A stretch of DNA of 64,000 nt from Megalobrama amblycephala (taxonomy: Eukaryota > Chordata > Actinopteri > Cypriniformes > Xenocyprididae), in the NCBI RefSeq assembly GCF_018812025.1, contig NC_063063.1, positions 1,232,001 through 1,296,000 on the forward strand, given 5' to 3'. The translations under genes and the position numbers were made by a program. Positions 13,316 to 25,028 of the stretch are shown piece by piece (position 1 is the stretch's first letter; every line of letters starts with the position of its first letter). The notes under the pieces were generated by a model that saw only the letters and a list, made by a program, of their open reading frames with translations, was not told the origin of the DNA and made no database searches.

Positions 13316-14064
13316 TTAAAAAATAATCTTTTCCTGATAATTTACTCACCCCCATGTCATCCAAGATGTTTATGTCTTTCTTTCGTCAGTCAAAAACAAA
13401 TTAAGGTTTTTGATGAAAACACTCCAGGATTATTCTCCATATTGTGGACTTCACTGGACTTCAAGGTCAAAATTAGTTTCAGTGCAGCTTCAAAGAGCTC
13501 TACATGATCCCAGACGAGGAATAAGAGTCTTATCTAGAGAAACCATCGGACATTTTCGAAAAAAAATACATGCATATGCTTTATAAACATAAATTATCGC
13601 CTTGCACATGCTTCCGCTTTCCGCATTCTTCAAAAAGCTTATGGAAAAAAAACAAAACTGGCACTGCGTTCGTTCCGTAAGTAGAATAGGGAAGGCGTAG
13701 GACATACAGCGTAAGCTTTTTGAAGAATGCGGAAAGCGGATGCATGTGCAAGGCGATAATTTATGTTTATAAAGCATATGCAGTTGTATTTTTTTCGAAA
13801 ATGTCCCATGGTTTCTCTAGATAAGACTCTTATTCCTCGTCTGGTATCGTTTAAAGCCCTTTGAAGCTGCACTGAAACTGTAATTTTGACCTTCAACCGT
13901 TTGGGCCTCATTGAAGTCCACTATAAGGAGAATAATCCTGGAATGTTTTCATCAAAAACCTTCATTTCTTTTCGACTGAAGAAAGAAAGACATGAACATC
14001 CTGGATGACATGGGGGTGAGTAAATTATCAGGAAATTTTATTTAAAAGTGGACTAATCCTTTAA
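13316..14064. mobile_element. Fold-back (long inverted repeat) element 1
   Basis: The left arm at about 13316-13640 (CCTGATAATTTACTCACCCC, CATGTCATCCAAGATGTTTA ... CGCATTCTTCAAAAAGCTTA) is matched in inverted order by the right arm at about 13706-14040. A spacer of about 65 bp separates them. Arms are roughly 320 bp and differ by scattered substitutions. No coding region is present; frames at 13490-13911 are arm artefacts. It is of the MITE/fold-back type common in cyprinids. Confidence 0.9.
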
Positions 14065-15213
14065 CCTCGGTTGACTTGAACTTGAAAAATGGTGTGTATT
14101 GACGTCTTTCCGCGTTTGAAACAACATTCCTTCTGATGTTCATTCATGTTTATTTGATGCTATAAATTAACTAGTAGGAAGAGATGATCGGTTCACGAGC
14201 CGCTTGAGCTGAGGCGCTACAGCGATCTGTCACGACACATTAAAGTTGTTTGAATTTCTTAAAAAATGACACAGTTTGAAAGCCGAGACTTTGTTTAATA
14301 TCATAAGTAACCTGCTCTGTCTTGTCTGTCGACGTGTTGTCAGTATCCTCTTTGCTCTGCGATGTATTTTTCACTGTGTGTGGCGTGGCTTGTCGGACAA
14401 AGCAACAGTAACTAAGGCTGGCGGGTCTTTGCGAAGAGTCAATCAGGTGCATTTCCATCAAGTTCCAGCAGATGGCGGAGGTATTGGTAACATAGTAACC
14501 AACAGTAAATATGGTAACCTATTTACTGTTGCCTACTAAAACACCATCAGCGGAAACAGCCGATTAGTCACGTCAGAATTTATTCAGCAAATGTGTTTCC
14601 ATCTCCCATTATTCGCATAACTCTTTTTCGCACAAGTCAAAAACCACCTCAAGCTAGCGTAAATGTGCAAATTAAGGGATTTTCTCTGAAATTTGACATC
14701 ATTTCTGATGTGATACTTCAAAACGCGCATAAAAACAGTACTGTAAACCTGATAAGTTGGCAAAACTCAAAAAAATTAAGGCGATCGGTAAGTAAGCAGA
14801 ACTAGTAGATTTTTATTTTGTACTCATACAGTTTAATTGTTCTTAACTTGAAATGTTTTTAGTAGCCTACACTCATACATTTAACTTAAAAATTATCATG
14901 TAACCCCAATCTAAACATTTTTATTGGCGTAAAATTAGCTAGCTATAACAAGCTAATCAGAAAAGGCTAATGTTAACAATAGCATGTTATAACACTTGCT
15001 GAATGAGTACAGCAATATAAAGCACTTAACATTAATCTTGCACAAAAAACATTATATAACACTTAATTTTAGCATTTACGCTCCCTTTTGAGTGCCATTT
15101 GCAAAGCATGCTGGGAAATAGAAAGCCCAGCCTAGTTTGAGTTAAACTTAAGTTCATCTAAATTAAAAGAAAAGTTCATAAAACTCAAAACAATGAAAGA
15201 GTTCGCTTTATTT
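14065..15213. other. Intergenic, probably repeat-derived in part
   Basis: 14390-14720 (CATTTCCATC ... GGAAACAGCCGATTAGTCAC ... TGTTTCCATCTCCCATTATT) looks like a dispersed element but has no second copy in the window to test this. The remainder is AT-rich with no recognised feature. Confidence 0.35.
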
Positions 15214-15655
15214 AAAGGGTTAGTTCACCCAAAAATGAAAATTCTGTCATTAATTACTCACCCTCATGTCGTTCCACACCCGTTAGACCTTCATTCATCT
15301 TCAGAACACAAATTAAGATATTTTTAATGAAATCCGATGGCTTAGTGAGACCTGCATAGCCAGCAATGACATTTCCTCTCTCAAGATCCATTAATATACT
15401 AAAAACATATTTAAATCAGTTCATGTGAGTACAGTGGTTCAATATTAATATTATAAAGCCACGAGAATATTTTTGGTGCGCCAAAAAAACAAAATAACGA
15501 CTTATTTAGTGATGGTCGATTTCAAAACACTGCTTCAGGAAGTTTCAGAGCGTTATGAATCAGCGTGTCGAATCAGCGGTTCGGAGTGCCAAAGTCACGT
15601 GATTTCAGCAGTTTGACACGCGATCTGAATCATGATTCGACACAAAAGATTCATA
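15214..15655 (+). mobile_element. Single-armed MITE beginning TTAAAGGGTTAGTTCACCC
   Basis: The terminus TTAAAGGGTTAGTTCACCC and the following CTCACCCTCATGTCGTTCCA and GACCTTCATTCATCTTCAGA match the inverted end and arms of the fold-back at 45480-46375. Only one arm and part of the centre remain here (to about 15655), so the copy is truncated. Confidence 0.8.
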
Positions 15656-15832
15656 ACAATGATGAACTTCCATGAATGATGTATAAATAATGTTTTTGTG
15701 CTAACCTTTTAAGAACATTATTAAAGTCCAGATAACTCTGAACAAATGTTCTATTAATGTTACTGGAAGAACGTTTCTTCATAACTTTGAGAGAACCTTG
15801 CCAGAACTGTCTGGGTTGCTATGTCTCAATAT
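15655..15832 (+). mobile_element. Fragment of GAACGTT-rich dispersed element
   Basis: CCATGAATGATGTATAAATA through GAGAGAACCTTGCCAGAACT matches 62148-62286 closely. It is the right-hand portion of the element that surrounds 61188-62310. Confidence 0.8.
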
Positions 15833-16129
15833 GGGTCAACAGACACAAAAGCAATGCTGTGATGTCAAGTTATTGACAAACCACATTCATTCTCATTGAT
15901 GAATGAAAGAGGTGAGACTTCAGGATGATGTGATTTTCATCTCCATCTGCTGTAATGTCACCACAGTCTGACAAGGTTTTTGTCATGTTTTTGCATGACA
16001 CATGTATTAAACGCAGTAGCCATTTTATTTTGCTGTTGTAACAAGCTACTAATAGGAGACAAATTTTCCCCTAAAATCCCAAACATCTTTATGTTCACAT
16101 ATTATGGTTATGACAGAAAATATAAACAC

Positions 16130-16600
16130 AATTTTACTTTAAAGGGGTAAAATTGATTATGATTTGACTTTTTTAACTTTAGTTAGTGTGTAACAACATC
16201 TGCAAAGTTATGACACTCAAAGTTCAATGCAAAGAGAGATATTTTCTTTTACATAATTCTCTGTTTAAGGACTACAACAAACGGCTGGTAGGAACTACAA
16301 CGAGCTTCTTCCCGGGTTGGTGACATCACCAATCCTCAAATTTACATAAACCCCGCCCCCGAGAACACACAACAAAGGGGGCGGGGCCATGTTGGGCTGC
16401 TTTAGAGAAGAGGAAGAGTTGTTGTAGTAGAGTGTTGTTGTCATGTTAAAGCTCCGCCCTCTTCTGGAAAGGGGGCGGGAGCAGCAGCTCATTTGCATTT
16501 AAAGGGACACACACAAAAATTATGTGTTTTTGCTCACACCCAAATAGGGGCAAATTTGAGAAGCTATAATAAATGATTTGTAAAATTAAAAGTAATACGT
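16130..16600 (-). mobile_element. AAAGGGG-terminus non-autonomous element, copy 1
   Basis: The terminus is AAAGGGGTAAAATTGATT, followed by ACATCTGCAAAGTTATGACA, a GC-rich block (16313-16400) with CCCCGCCCCCGAGAACACAC, and AAAGGGACACACACAAAAAT. Three related copies lie at 43784, 49717 and 61318. No transposase frame is present. Confidence 0.8.
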
Positions 16601-17770
16601 TACTTTAATAGTTAAGTAATTGAGTTAAGTAACACATCACTGATTATTGATTACGGAGGACATAAAAATGTCATAACTTCAAGAAGATTACAATGAAATC
16701 ATGTATTTTTGTTAGGAACATTTTAGCTACCATATACAATTCATTTCAAAGTGCAAATGTTGCAAACTCATGGCAGGTAAAGCTGTGGGTGTTTTATCAC
16801 GTGTAAAATGAAGGACGCGGTGCAAAACAAACTGCTTTATTTGTGACCTAATTTATTTCTGTGTGTTGGATATGAGACCAGCTGATCAATACTAGTGACA
16901 GAGTGCTGAAGGATTTGAAACAGCCTTGTGTCGACTGCAGGTCTCTGGAGAATAAAGTCAGCATCGCAAGTCTTCGACATGTTGACGCCCAAGGACAGAA
17001 AACTTACAACATGAGAGATGCATCATCACAGTTTATGTTCTCAGTGTCGATACAGTACTGAAGGCTCGTGATGAACGTCATTTCGTGTCCCACACTCAGT
17101 TCCTTCCTGAACTGACTATTTTTGATATCAGATTTGAGTAAGGAAATGGCTTGTGATTTGGTGTGGAATTGCTTGCCATGCTGGAAACAAAATTGTGTTT
17201 ATAATTGACATAGGCCTACGTGTTTACTATTGTTAACTAAAACTACAGAACATGAAAGTATTAAACAATCGTTTGGCATAAAGTGTTCTTTAAAATTGAG
17301 TCAAGAACCCTAGAGTTCTTTATGGAACGTCACTGAACCTTTTAGTATCTGAATGATAGTGAAATAACTCTGTTGTCATCATTAGTTCGATTTATCTGTG
17401 GCCTAGAGAGCAAAAGGCCAGGAAAGAGCGGCACAAACTCTATCAGCGAGAAGAATGCTCCAGTTAGATTACGCTTTACCCGACCCTTGGGAAATCACTA
17501 CGGAGACATCATGAGTAGACATGGAAAAAGCTGGGAAGGTTTATTACACATACGTATACATGTGAAGTCAGAATCAATATTTTTAAAGAAAACAGACCTG
17601 TGCGAGTGATACAACGAGACTGACCATTAGTGAGTGGTAAACCTCTCTGTCAGTCATGATTTACGGTGTCTTTGGGACAGTTATTTGCTTAATTAGGTGC
17701 AGCTTAGCCATTTACAGAGGATCGTATGTTAAAATGGTGGACAGTAACCTTCTGAACGGTTTTACTTTAC
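16601..17770. other. Intergenic, no recognised feature
   Basis: Apparently single-copy DNA. The frame at 17373-17609 has no recognisable domain and I do not call it a gene. Confidence 0.4.
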
Positions 17771-17773
17771 TAC

Positions 17774-19455
17774 ACTGTAAAAAATTATGGGTTAAAAACA
17801 ACCCAAGTTGGGTTAAAATGAAAATGGACAAACCCAGTGATTAGGATAAATGTTTGACCAAATGTTTGTTTAAAAATGACTATATGTCTGGCTTAAAATG
17901 AACCAAAATATGTTGGAAATTAAAAATCAGACACATAATTACTAGAGGCAACAATAATAATCAAAAGGTGAACATTTATTAATGAGCAATTTAACAAATG
18001 TTTATTGCTTAACAATTATTCAATAAACTTATTAATAAATGTTGATGTTGACCAAGAAATACAGTCATTTTTAAACAATAGTTGAGTTAAATAAAACTAC
18101 CCAGCAGGTTGGACAAACACTTAACCCAATCACTGGGTTAAAACAACCCATTGGCTGGGTTAAAACAACCCAATCGCTGGGTGAAACAACCCATTCGCTG
18201 GGTGAAACAATCCATTGGCTGGGTTAAAACAACCCAATCGCTGGGTGAAACAACCCATTCGCTGGGTGAAACAACCCATTCGCTGGGTTAAAACAACCCA
18301 ATCGCTGGGTGAAAAAACCCATTTGCTGGGTTAAAACAACCCAATCGCTGGGTGAAACAACCAATTCGCTGGGTTAAAGCAACCCAATCGCTGGGTGAAA
18401 CAACCCAATCGCTGGGTTAAAACAAACCAATCGCTGGGTGAAACAACCCATTCGCTGGGTTAAAACAACCCAATCGCTGGGTCAAAAAAACCCAATCGCT
18501 GGGTCAAAAAACCCAATCGCTGGGTGAAATCAACCCAATCGCTGGGTTAAAACAACCCAATCGCTGGGTGAAAAAACCCATTTGCTGGGTTAAAACAACC
18601 CAATCGCTGGGTGAAACAACCAATTCGCTGGGTTAAAGCAACCCAATCGCTGGGTGAAACAACCCAATCGCTGGGTGAAACAACCCAATCGCTGGGTTAA
18701 AACAAACCAATCGTTGGGTGAAACAACCCATTCGCTGGGTTAAAACAACCCAATCGCTGGGTCAAAAAAACCCAGTCGCTGGGTTAAAACAACCCAATCG
18801 CTGGGTCAAAAAAACCCAGTCGCTGGGTTAAAACAACCCAATCGCTGGGTGAAACAACCCAATCGCTGGGTTAAAACAACCCAATCGCTGAGTGAAAACA
18901 ATGCAATCGCTGGGTGAAAAAAACCCAATCGCTGGGTGAAACAACCCATTCGCTGGGTTAAGACAACCCATTCGCTGGGTCAAAAAACCCAATCGCTGGG
19001 TGAAACATCCCATTTGCTGGGTTAAAACAACCCAATCGCTGGGTGAAACAACCCATTCGCTGGGTTAAAACTACCCAATCGCTGGGTGAAACAACCCATT
19101 CGCTGGGTTAAAACAACCCAATCGCTGAGTGAAACAACCCAATCGCTGGGTTAAAACAACCCATTCGCTGGGTTAAAAATAACCCAATCACTGGGTTAAA
19201 ACAATTCAATCGCTGAGTTAAAACAACCCAATCGTTGGGTTAAAACAACCCAATCACTGGGTTAAAACAACCCATTCGCTGGGTTAAAATAACCCAATCG
19301 CTGGGTTAAAACAACCCAATCATTGGGTTAAAATAACCCAATCACTGGGTTAAAACAATTCAATCGCTGAGTTAAAACAACCCAATCATTGGGTTAAAAC
19401 AACCCAATCACTGGGTTAAAACAACCCAATTGCTGGGTTAAAACAATCCAAATGC
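17774..19455. mobile_element. ACCCAG-family DNA element, copy D, right-expanded
   Basis: The left terminus CACTGTAAAAAATTATGGGT and left subterminal region carry only about two units, followed by the shared middle segment (17850-18050) and then a large minisatellite on the right (18120-19455). The right TIR is not recognisable; the array runs out at AATGCTAGGTTCCATATTAG. Compared with copy B the expansion is on the opposite side. Confidence 0.8.
18120..19455. repeat. 22-23-bp minisatellite (CCCAATCGCTGGGTTAAAACAA), about 59 units
   Basis: Units end in GGTTAAAACAA (22 bp) or GGTGAAACAA (21 bp) with occasional GGTCAAAAAAA; two- and three-unit combinations recur. A block near 18296-18480 is repeated near 18540-18770. 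It is the reverse complement of the copy B unit. Minus-strand frames (e.g. 18828-19013) are repeat artefacts. Confidence 0.96.
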
Positions 19456-20589
19456 TAGGTTCCATATTAGGTTGAACGATTCCTTTAAGTAAAGTTGAAT
19501 TACGTGTAATTTTCTTCCAGTGTTTGTTTCCGCAGTCTCCACCAGGTTTGTTTGCTGTACGTGTGTTTTCACAGCAAGTAAACATCTCTGAGGAATGAGA
19601 AAGCTGGATGACAGATTTCTGTGAGATAACAGAACCTACTTTTCCATGAATCTTCAAAAAAAAATCTTTTAGCCCTTTTTTGAATGCTTCTGGGAATGCA
19701 GACAGAGCAGAACCGCATTTGCAGCAACTGTGTCTTTAATTGTCGGCCAGAGATTGTTTTCAGCACACACACACACACACTGTACACACACACTCCTCTG
19801 TCTAGAAAGACGAGGTGGAGGTCAGAAAGTCTACAGCGTCCTTCATGCCCACGACGTCCAGCTGATGAGATGATGCTGCCGCTTAATAATGCGTCTAAAA
19901 CGTCCTTCCGTTTACTTCAAGGTCACAACAAGAGCGGAGAGACTGAGTGTGTGTACCATAACAAAACAATAAGGGTTCTCAGATGACTGGTTGGGAAGTG
20001 AATTTCCATCAGAAAATCCGTATTGTGTAATTGCATATCTGTGCTGAAGCTCTGATTAACTGAGTCCCCTAAAGGCACAAGTGCATTATTTACTCGTTAA
20101 CTTTGACAATAACGGAGACTCTTCGTGCTCCTATAGTTGTGTCTCCTTCACAGCAAGCAATGGAGCTCATTATTATGTCCCGCTATCATAGAAGCTCATT
20201 ACAATAAGTATGTCATTTATCAATCTTAGGAATGGCGAGTTACAATTACAAGATGGCCTCGGAGAATGCGGTGAAACTGAATTTAAGCTTGGATTTTATA
20301 CCATCGCAGATGCCAAATAGCTTAAGGTTACTAATCTGAATATGATTTATGAGTCACAGCAGAGAAGCACGAGGACGTGCGTTTGTTTTTAAAGCAAAGT
20401 TTGCTCCGCTCAAAGCTTACAGTGGGCCTCAGGTGGCGGAACAGACTTCCCAATCACTTCACGGATATTATCCCAGTGGGAATGAAAGGACTTTGCTATA
20501 TCAAGGTACATTGAATTGCTGAATGTAATAAAAATCGCTGGGACGCTCAGGAAACGCATGTGTGCGATGATCCATCAGAACACCAGAGA
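19456..20589. other. Single-copy intergenic DNA with a short CA tract
   Basis: A short CA tract lies at 19764-19792. The stretch 20030-20480 has higher-complexity, homeodomain-site-like ATTA content and no resemblance to the repeats of the window. I cannot assign a function. Confidence 0.4.
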
Positions 20590-20830
20590 GAGGATTTTAA
20601 ACATTATATTCATGTAAATAAGTTACAAATTTAAATAAATGCTTTTTTTCATCAAAAAATTCATCGCAGTTTCCACACAAATCTAAAGCTGTTTTCAACA
20701 TTGATAATAATCATAAATGTTTCTTGAGCAGCAAATCATCATATGATGCTGAAAATCCATCTTTGATCACAGGAATAAATTACACTTTACCACATACTCA
20801 CATAGAAATATTTCACAATTTACAAACTGC
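20590..20830 (-). mobile_element. Cyprinid interspersed repeat, copy 2 (inverted)
   Basis: Contains CTGTTTTCAACATTGATAAT, CATAAATGTTTCTTGAGCAG and GATCACAGGAATAAATTACA: the reverse complement of the block at 4188-4435. It ends next to the repeat starting at about 20831. Confidence 0.8.
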
Positions 20831-21074
20831 ATGCCTCGGAATCGCTCGTCGTTCGTCGTTGGAATTGCTCGTGAAATTTCTAGGTATTTTGTATTTTTTG
20901 AAAAACCTACTTTTGTGAACTAGTCTTAGGTTTTTGGCCCGAACGGAACCAAACCAGTGCAGAAAGATTCTCTGGAGTCTGATTGTCAATAATTATCAAA
21001 AAATGTTGAAATTTTGATTCATGGTCTCTAAGGGCCGCCAAAACGCTTGAAGTGGGTGGAGCCACATTTATTTA

Positions 21075-22741
21075 CAGTTTTTTTTTCAATTGCTAACATA
21101 CTTTTGTTCAATCTGTAGTCACATTTTCAAAACTCTAAACACATTTAGCAGAACCATACCATTAACACAATTCATGTTGTTTTCACACAGAATGCAATCA
21201 ATTAACACGTTTCTAAAATGCTTACATTTTATTTTCATATAAGATAACCCCATACCAAAATCATGGATCTTTCTCATCTTATTTGCAAATGCTTAAACAC
21301 AGCAAGTCAGAAATGAAGATCCAATGTTCCAATCATTAAATATAGAATAAAACCTGTACTTTTGCAACAACAACAGTACTGGAAAAAATATAAATCAAAT
21401 ACTGAAACAATTGATAGGCATTTTTATTTGGCAGATCACTTAAATATTTAGTAATAGCAGATTCCAGTCTCAGTTGGAGGCATAGTCAGGTGTTGAATTT
21501 ATTTTCATTACATGGACATACACAGTAAAATAGGACTCTTTGAATTGGATTTGTTCAGTGTGGATGAAGAACAACACAGAGGAGCAGAGAGAAAATAATA
21601 TCTGGGTGAGGGAGAGGAATAGATGAAGGAGGAAAGGAGAAGTTGGATCAGGACAAGGGAGAAGAAGAGGTATGGGAGAGGAGGAAGAATGTGTGCTGGA
21701 TTGTGCATCTCTATGGTTTTCCCCCTTAAACATGATGAACCTATGAAAGCTTATTTCTGAAAATAAAAAAAAGGAAATTGTGACTTTTTATCTCACAATT
21801 CTGACTTTTTTCTCTCAATTCCTAGATTATATCTCACAATTCTGAGAAAAAAAAAGTGAATTGTGAGATGTAAACTCACAATTGCAAAATAAAAAAATAT
21901 TTTTGATAAAAAAATTCACCTTTTATGCTTTTTTATTCTGTGATGGAAAAAAGCTTCCATAATAACCAAAGACCATGTATGTTGGATTTGTTGTTGATCA
22001 ATGGCAGCAATTTCATGTTTTCATTTCAGTAAAAGCTTCATACTACAACGATTCCACTGCCACTGTTCCATATTTACAAAATATGTGGTCTGCGTAGGGC
22101 ACTATACCTAGGGGACACCATCCCACCCTCTATGGGGGCAACGTCAACACCACACCCAACCTCAGAAAGAGATTTCAACCAAAAGGGGACACTGAAGTTC
22201 TGCATGGGGACCCATTTAACCAGTATCTGCCCTGAGCAATTACTTTTGTCTTCTTCTCTTTTTCTACTGCACATTCTATAAAATAATGACTCTCTTCTGT
22301 TGCTCTCAACTCTCAACCAAACATGTAGAATGGCTTACGTGCATTATGCTTTTACTGCAGTAAAAGGAAACTGAACTTTAAAAACTACGGATTTCATATT
22401 GTCTGCAGGTAGAACTGAAACATGACAGTAATGCAGTTTTCATAATGCCATCATCTGTTAGTATTTTGACAGTCATTGCGCTTTGATTGACTATATGTTC
22501 ATGTTGGATAGAAAACTAGTGCTATGTTTTGACAGAACAGGTTTGCTGTGTTTTGATAGAGTTAGTATGTGTTGAAAATTTTTTTTAGCTTTTTGAAATG
22601 TGGAGTTTGTGTTTATATAACAAAATATGGTTTTGGGCAGAAAATGAACTATTTGGTTAATTGTGTGATGTAGGTGTGTTTCTGTGTTAAGAGTTTAGAA
22701 AAAGTACTTGTAAACGCTTGTTAGCAATTGAAAAAAAACTG
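21075..22741. mobile_element. Nested Tc1/mariner-type element with TA target duplication
   Basis: The left end CAGTTTTTTTTTCAATTGCT is the inverse of the right end GTTAGCAATTGAAAAAAAAC-TG, and both sides are flanked by TA (21073-21074 and 22742-22743). The length of 1667 bp would fit a transposase gene, but only short broken frames remain (e.g. 22074-22316 minus). A purine-rich region at 21595-21690 may be the remnant of a low-complexity N-terminal region. It contains a smaller element at 21743-21960. Confidence 0.85.
21743..21960. mobile_element. GGAAGCTT-family element, short unexpanded copy
   Basis: This 218-bp element has inverted ends ATGAAAGCTT and AAGCTTCCAT, and contains GGAAATTGTGACTTTTTATC and a few loose units of TCTCACAATTCTGACTTTTT. 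It matches the edges and unit of the 2-kb element at 25029-27010 but has no array, so it is the short form of that family. It lies inside the mariner-type element. Confidence 0.82.
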
Positions 22742-23466
22742 TAAATGGCTATAACTTGTGAACGGAATGAGATATTTTCACCAAAATTGGTACATCTATG
22801 TAAGAGCTCATTCTGTGGTCTCGTGAAAAAGGACGCAGTGACTTGCCACTTGGTGGCGCTATAACAGAAAAAAAAAAATGAAAACGGCTATAACTACTTC
22901 AACGTTAGTCCGATTGACTTGAAAATTGGCATGCAGTGTCTTTGTCCAAGATGCCATGATTGTCTGTGAGGACATTGGCGTATCTCAAAAAACATGTCCG
23001 CCATTGGCCAATGAAGTTTGAGCAGCTATCAGACAAGGTTAACAGAGGCCGATCGGAACGAAACTCGCCGGGTCTGTTTGACTTCAAAATAAAGCTGTGA
23101 GTAAAAGATTGTGTATCACATGATTATTCGCACATGCCCATGACATTCGTACCACATGGTAGAACTCCTCATTCTGAGCAACTTTGCCTCTAGGACCGCC
23201 GCTGTCCATCAAATCATTTGTCTTATTTCAAAAACCAACTTTGGCAAACTAGTCCTTTTTTTGGTCAATCTTGATAAATGTCAAAAAGCTTTAAAAACCA
23301 TATGTTTTCTATGGTAAATTGCCTGTATTTGTTGTAAATGGTCTTTTCCATCTATGATCGAGAAGGTTACAGGCTTGCTAATTAAAACATAATACCTTTT
23401 TACGCATGTGCTTAAAGGCCTTAAAGTGCTTGAACCCCAATAATTGCTGCTCGCAGCTATATTTAT

Positions 23467-24315
23467 TCTTTTTATTTATTTATTTTGTGCATGATGCTGA
23501 ACCACATTTTTCAAAAACATCAAAGGGAGTTTTAATACATAAATGACTTTCATCCACAGCAACTTTCAGTGCATTTGCACTGTACATTTTGCCAGTATGT
23601 GTCTTATTTCAACAGCAGGCTACTTCAGAAACGTCTTAGTTCAATCGTGTCAGGAACTCATTTTCAAAAGAGACCTTTGCTACAAAAGGCAGTAAGTCAG
23701 ACTGACATATCTGGGCTGAAGTCTGATGTGGTAAATCGCCAGCGTTCTTTGACAGTCCATTCAAGCTGCTGGTGAGAAATAATCAGTTCTGTGAAGATCA
23801 TTGAGCAAACTGACTTTAACACTCACGTTTCATCAACAGCTCTCATTTGTTAACATTTGTTAATGCAATAACTAATGTACAACACCTGATTGTAAAGGCT
23901 GCGAAAACATGATTCACAAAAATATGCAAATCAGATGCTGTAAATCTGTTTGATCAACCTCTTTATGAAATGAGCTATAAACTTGTTTGTGTTTGCCTTT
24001 CTCTCTCTCTGTTTTGCACGGACTGAATGTTGATACACACAATGAAATTATTATTCTGCACTGTGATGACAACCACACTCATGAATAAGAGGGTTGAAAA
24101 CCTCCCTGTTAGTCCCTGGCAAACACACACTCCATGTAAGTCATCCTGGATGAAGGACTGGGCAGAGCAGATAAATAATGCATGTTATCAGTGACAGTCG
24201 GAGGATCGGACGGATGGAGAGCGGCAGAGACACCTGAAGACTGATCAGACGAGAGAAGAAGAGAGACAAAACACTTTAGACATGATCTCAAATTCAAAGC
24301 TGGAATGAGCAATAT
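23467..24315. other. Intergenic, no recognised feature
   Basis: Apparently unique sequence with short open frames on both strands and no recognised domain or repeat. Confidence 0.4.
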
Positions 24316-24715
24316 GAAAAATTATTGCAATGTAAAACAGCTGTTTTCTATGTGAATATATAGTAATTTATTCCTGTGATCAAAGCTGAATTTTCAGCAT
24401 CATTACTCCAGTCTTCAGTGTCACATGATCCTTCAGAAATCATTCTAATATGATGATTTGATGCTCAAGAAACATTTATGATTATTATCAATGTTGAAAA
24501 CAGTCATATTTTTGTGGAAACTGCGATATATTTTATTTTTCAGGATTCTTTGATGAATAGTTCAAAAGAACAGCATTTATTTGAAATAGAATATTTTGTA
24601 ACATTATAAATGACTTACTGTCACTATTAATCAGTTTAATGAGTCCTTGCTGAATAAAAGTATTAATTTCTTTAAAAAAAAAAAACTTACAGACCCTAAA
24701 CTTTTAAACAATGGC
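24316..24715 (+). mobile_element. Cyprinid interspersed repeat, copy 3 (most complete)
   Basis: Has the left half seen at 4188-4435 followed by the right half with TTTTTCAGGATTCTTTGATG, GAACAGCATTTATTTGAAAT and GAATAAAAGTATTAATTTCT. It gives the order of the two halves, which is rearranged in copy 4 (42700-43160). Confidence 0.82.
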
Positions 24716-25028
24716 ATATTTTTTTTGTATATCCTCTCAAGAGTGGTTGGAACTGAAATCGCCTGAACATTTGAGATTGCGTGTGAAAAAGAAAAGGCTG
24801 GTTTTCTGCACTGACATTCGCACACTGTTGTTTTTTGAATAAAGGAACTTGCAGCAATCTCTCTGTCCTCAACCGAAGCACAAGCTCCATTCATCACCAT
24901 AATGGAAACCCCAAAACAAAACCATATCAGGAACTTCTAACCCCCCCAAAAAAAAACAACAATAAACATTCCTCCTTTTTCATCTTGCTCAAAAAGCATT
25001 TCATGTTAGCATTTACTCTCCCCATCCT

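Larger units (their letters stand above)
20831..23466. mobile_element. Dispersed repeat interrupted by a nested Tc1/mariner-type element
   Basis: The left part (20831-21072, with AATCGCTCGTCG repeats) and right part (22744-23466, ending CCCCAATAATTGCTGCTCGC AGC) read as one dispersed cyprinid repeat separated by the insertion at 21075-22741. The right part contains GGCTATAAC twice and CACTTGGTGGCGCTATAACA. No coding region is seen. Confidence 0.65.

Noticed and set aside
13490..13911. Paired minus-strand frames at 13490-13777 and 13639-13911
   Set aside because: They lie on the inverted arms of a fold-back element and are mirror artefacts.
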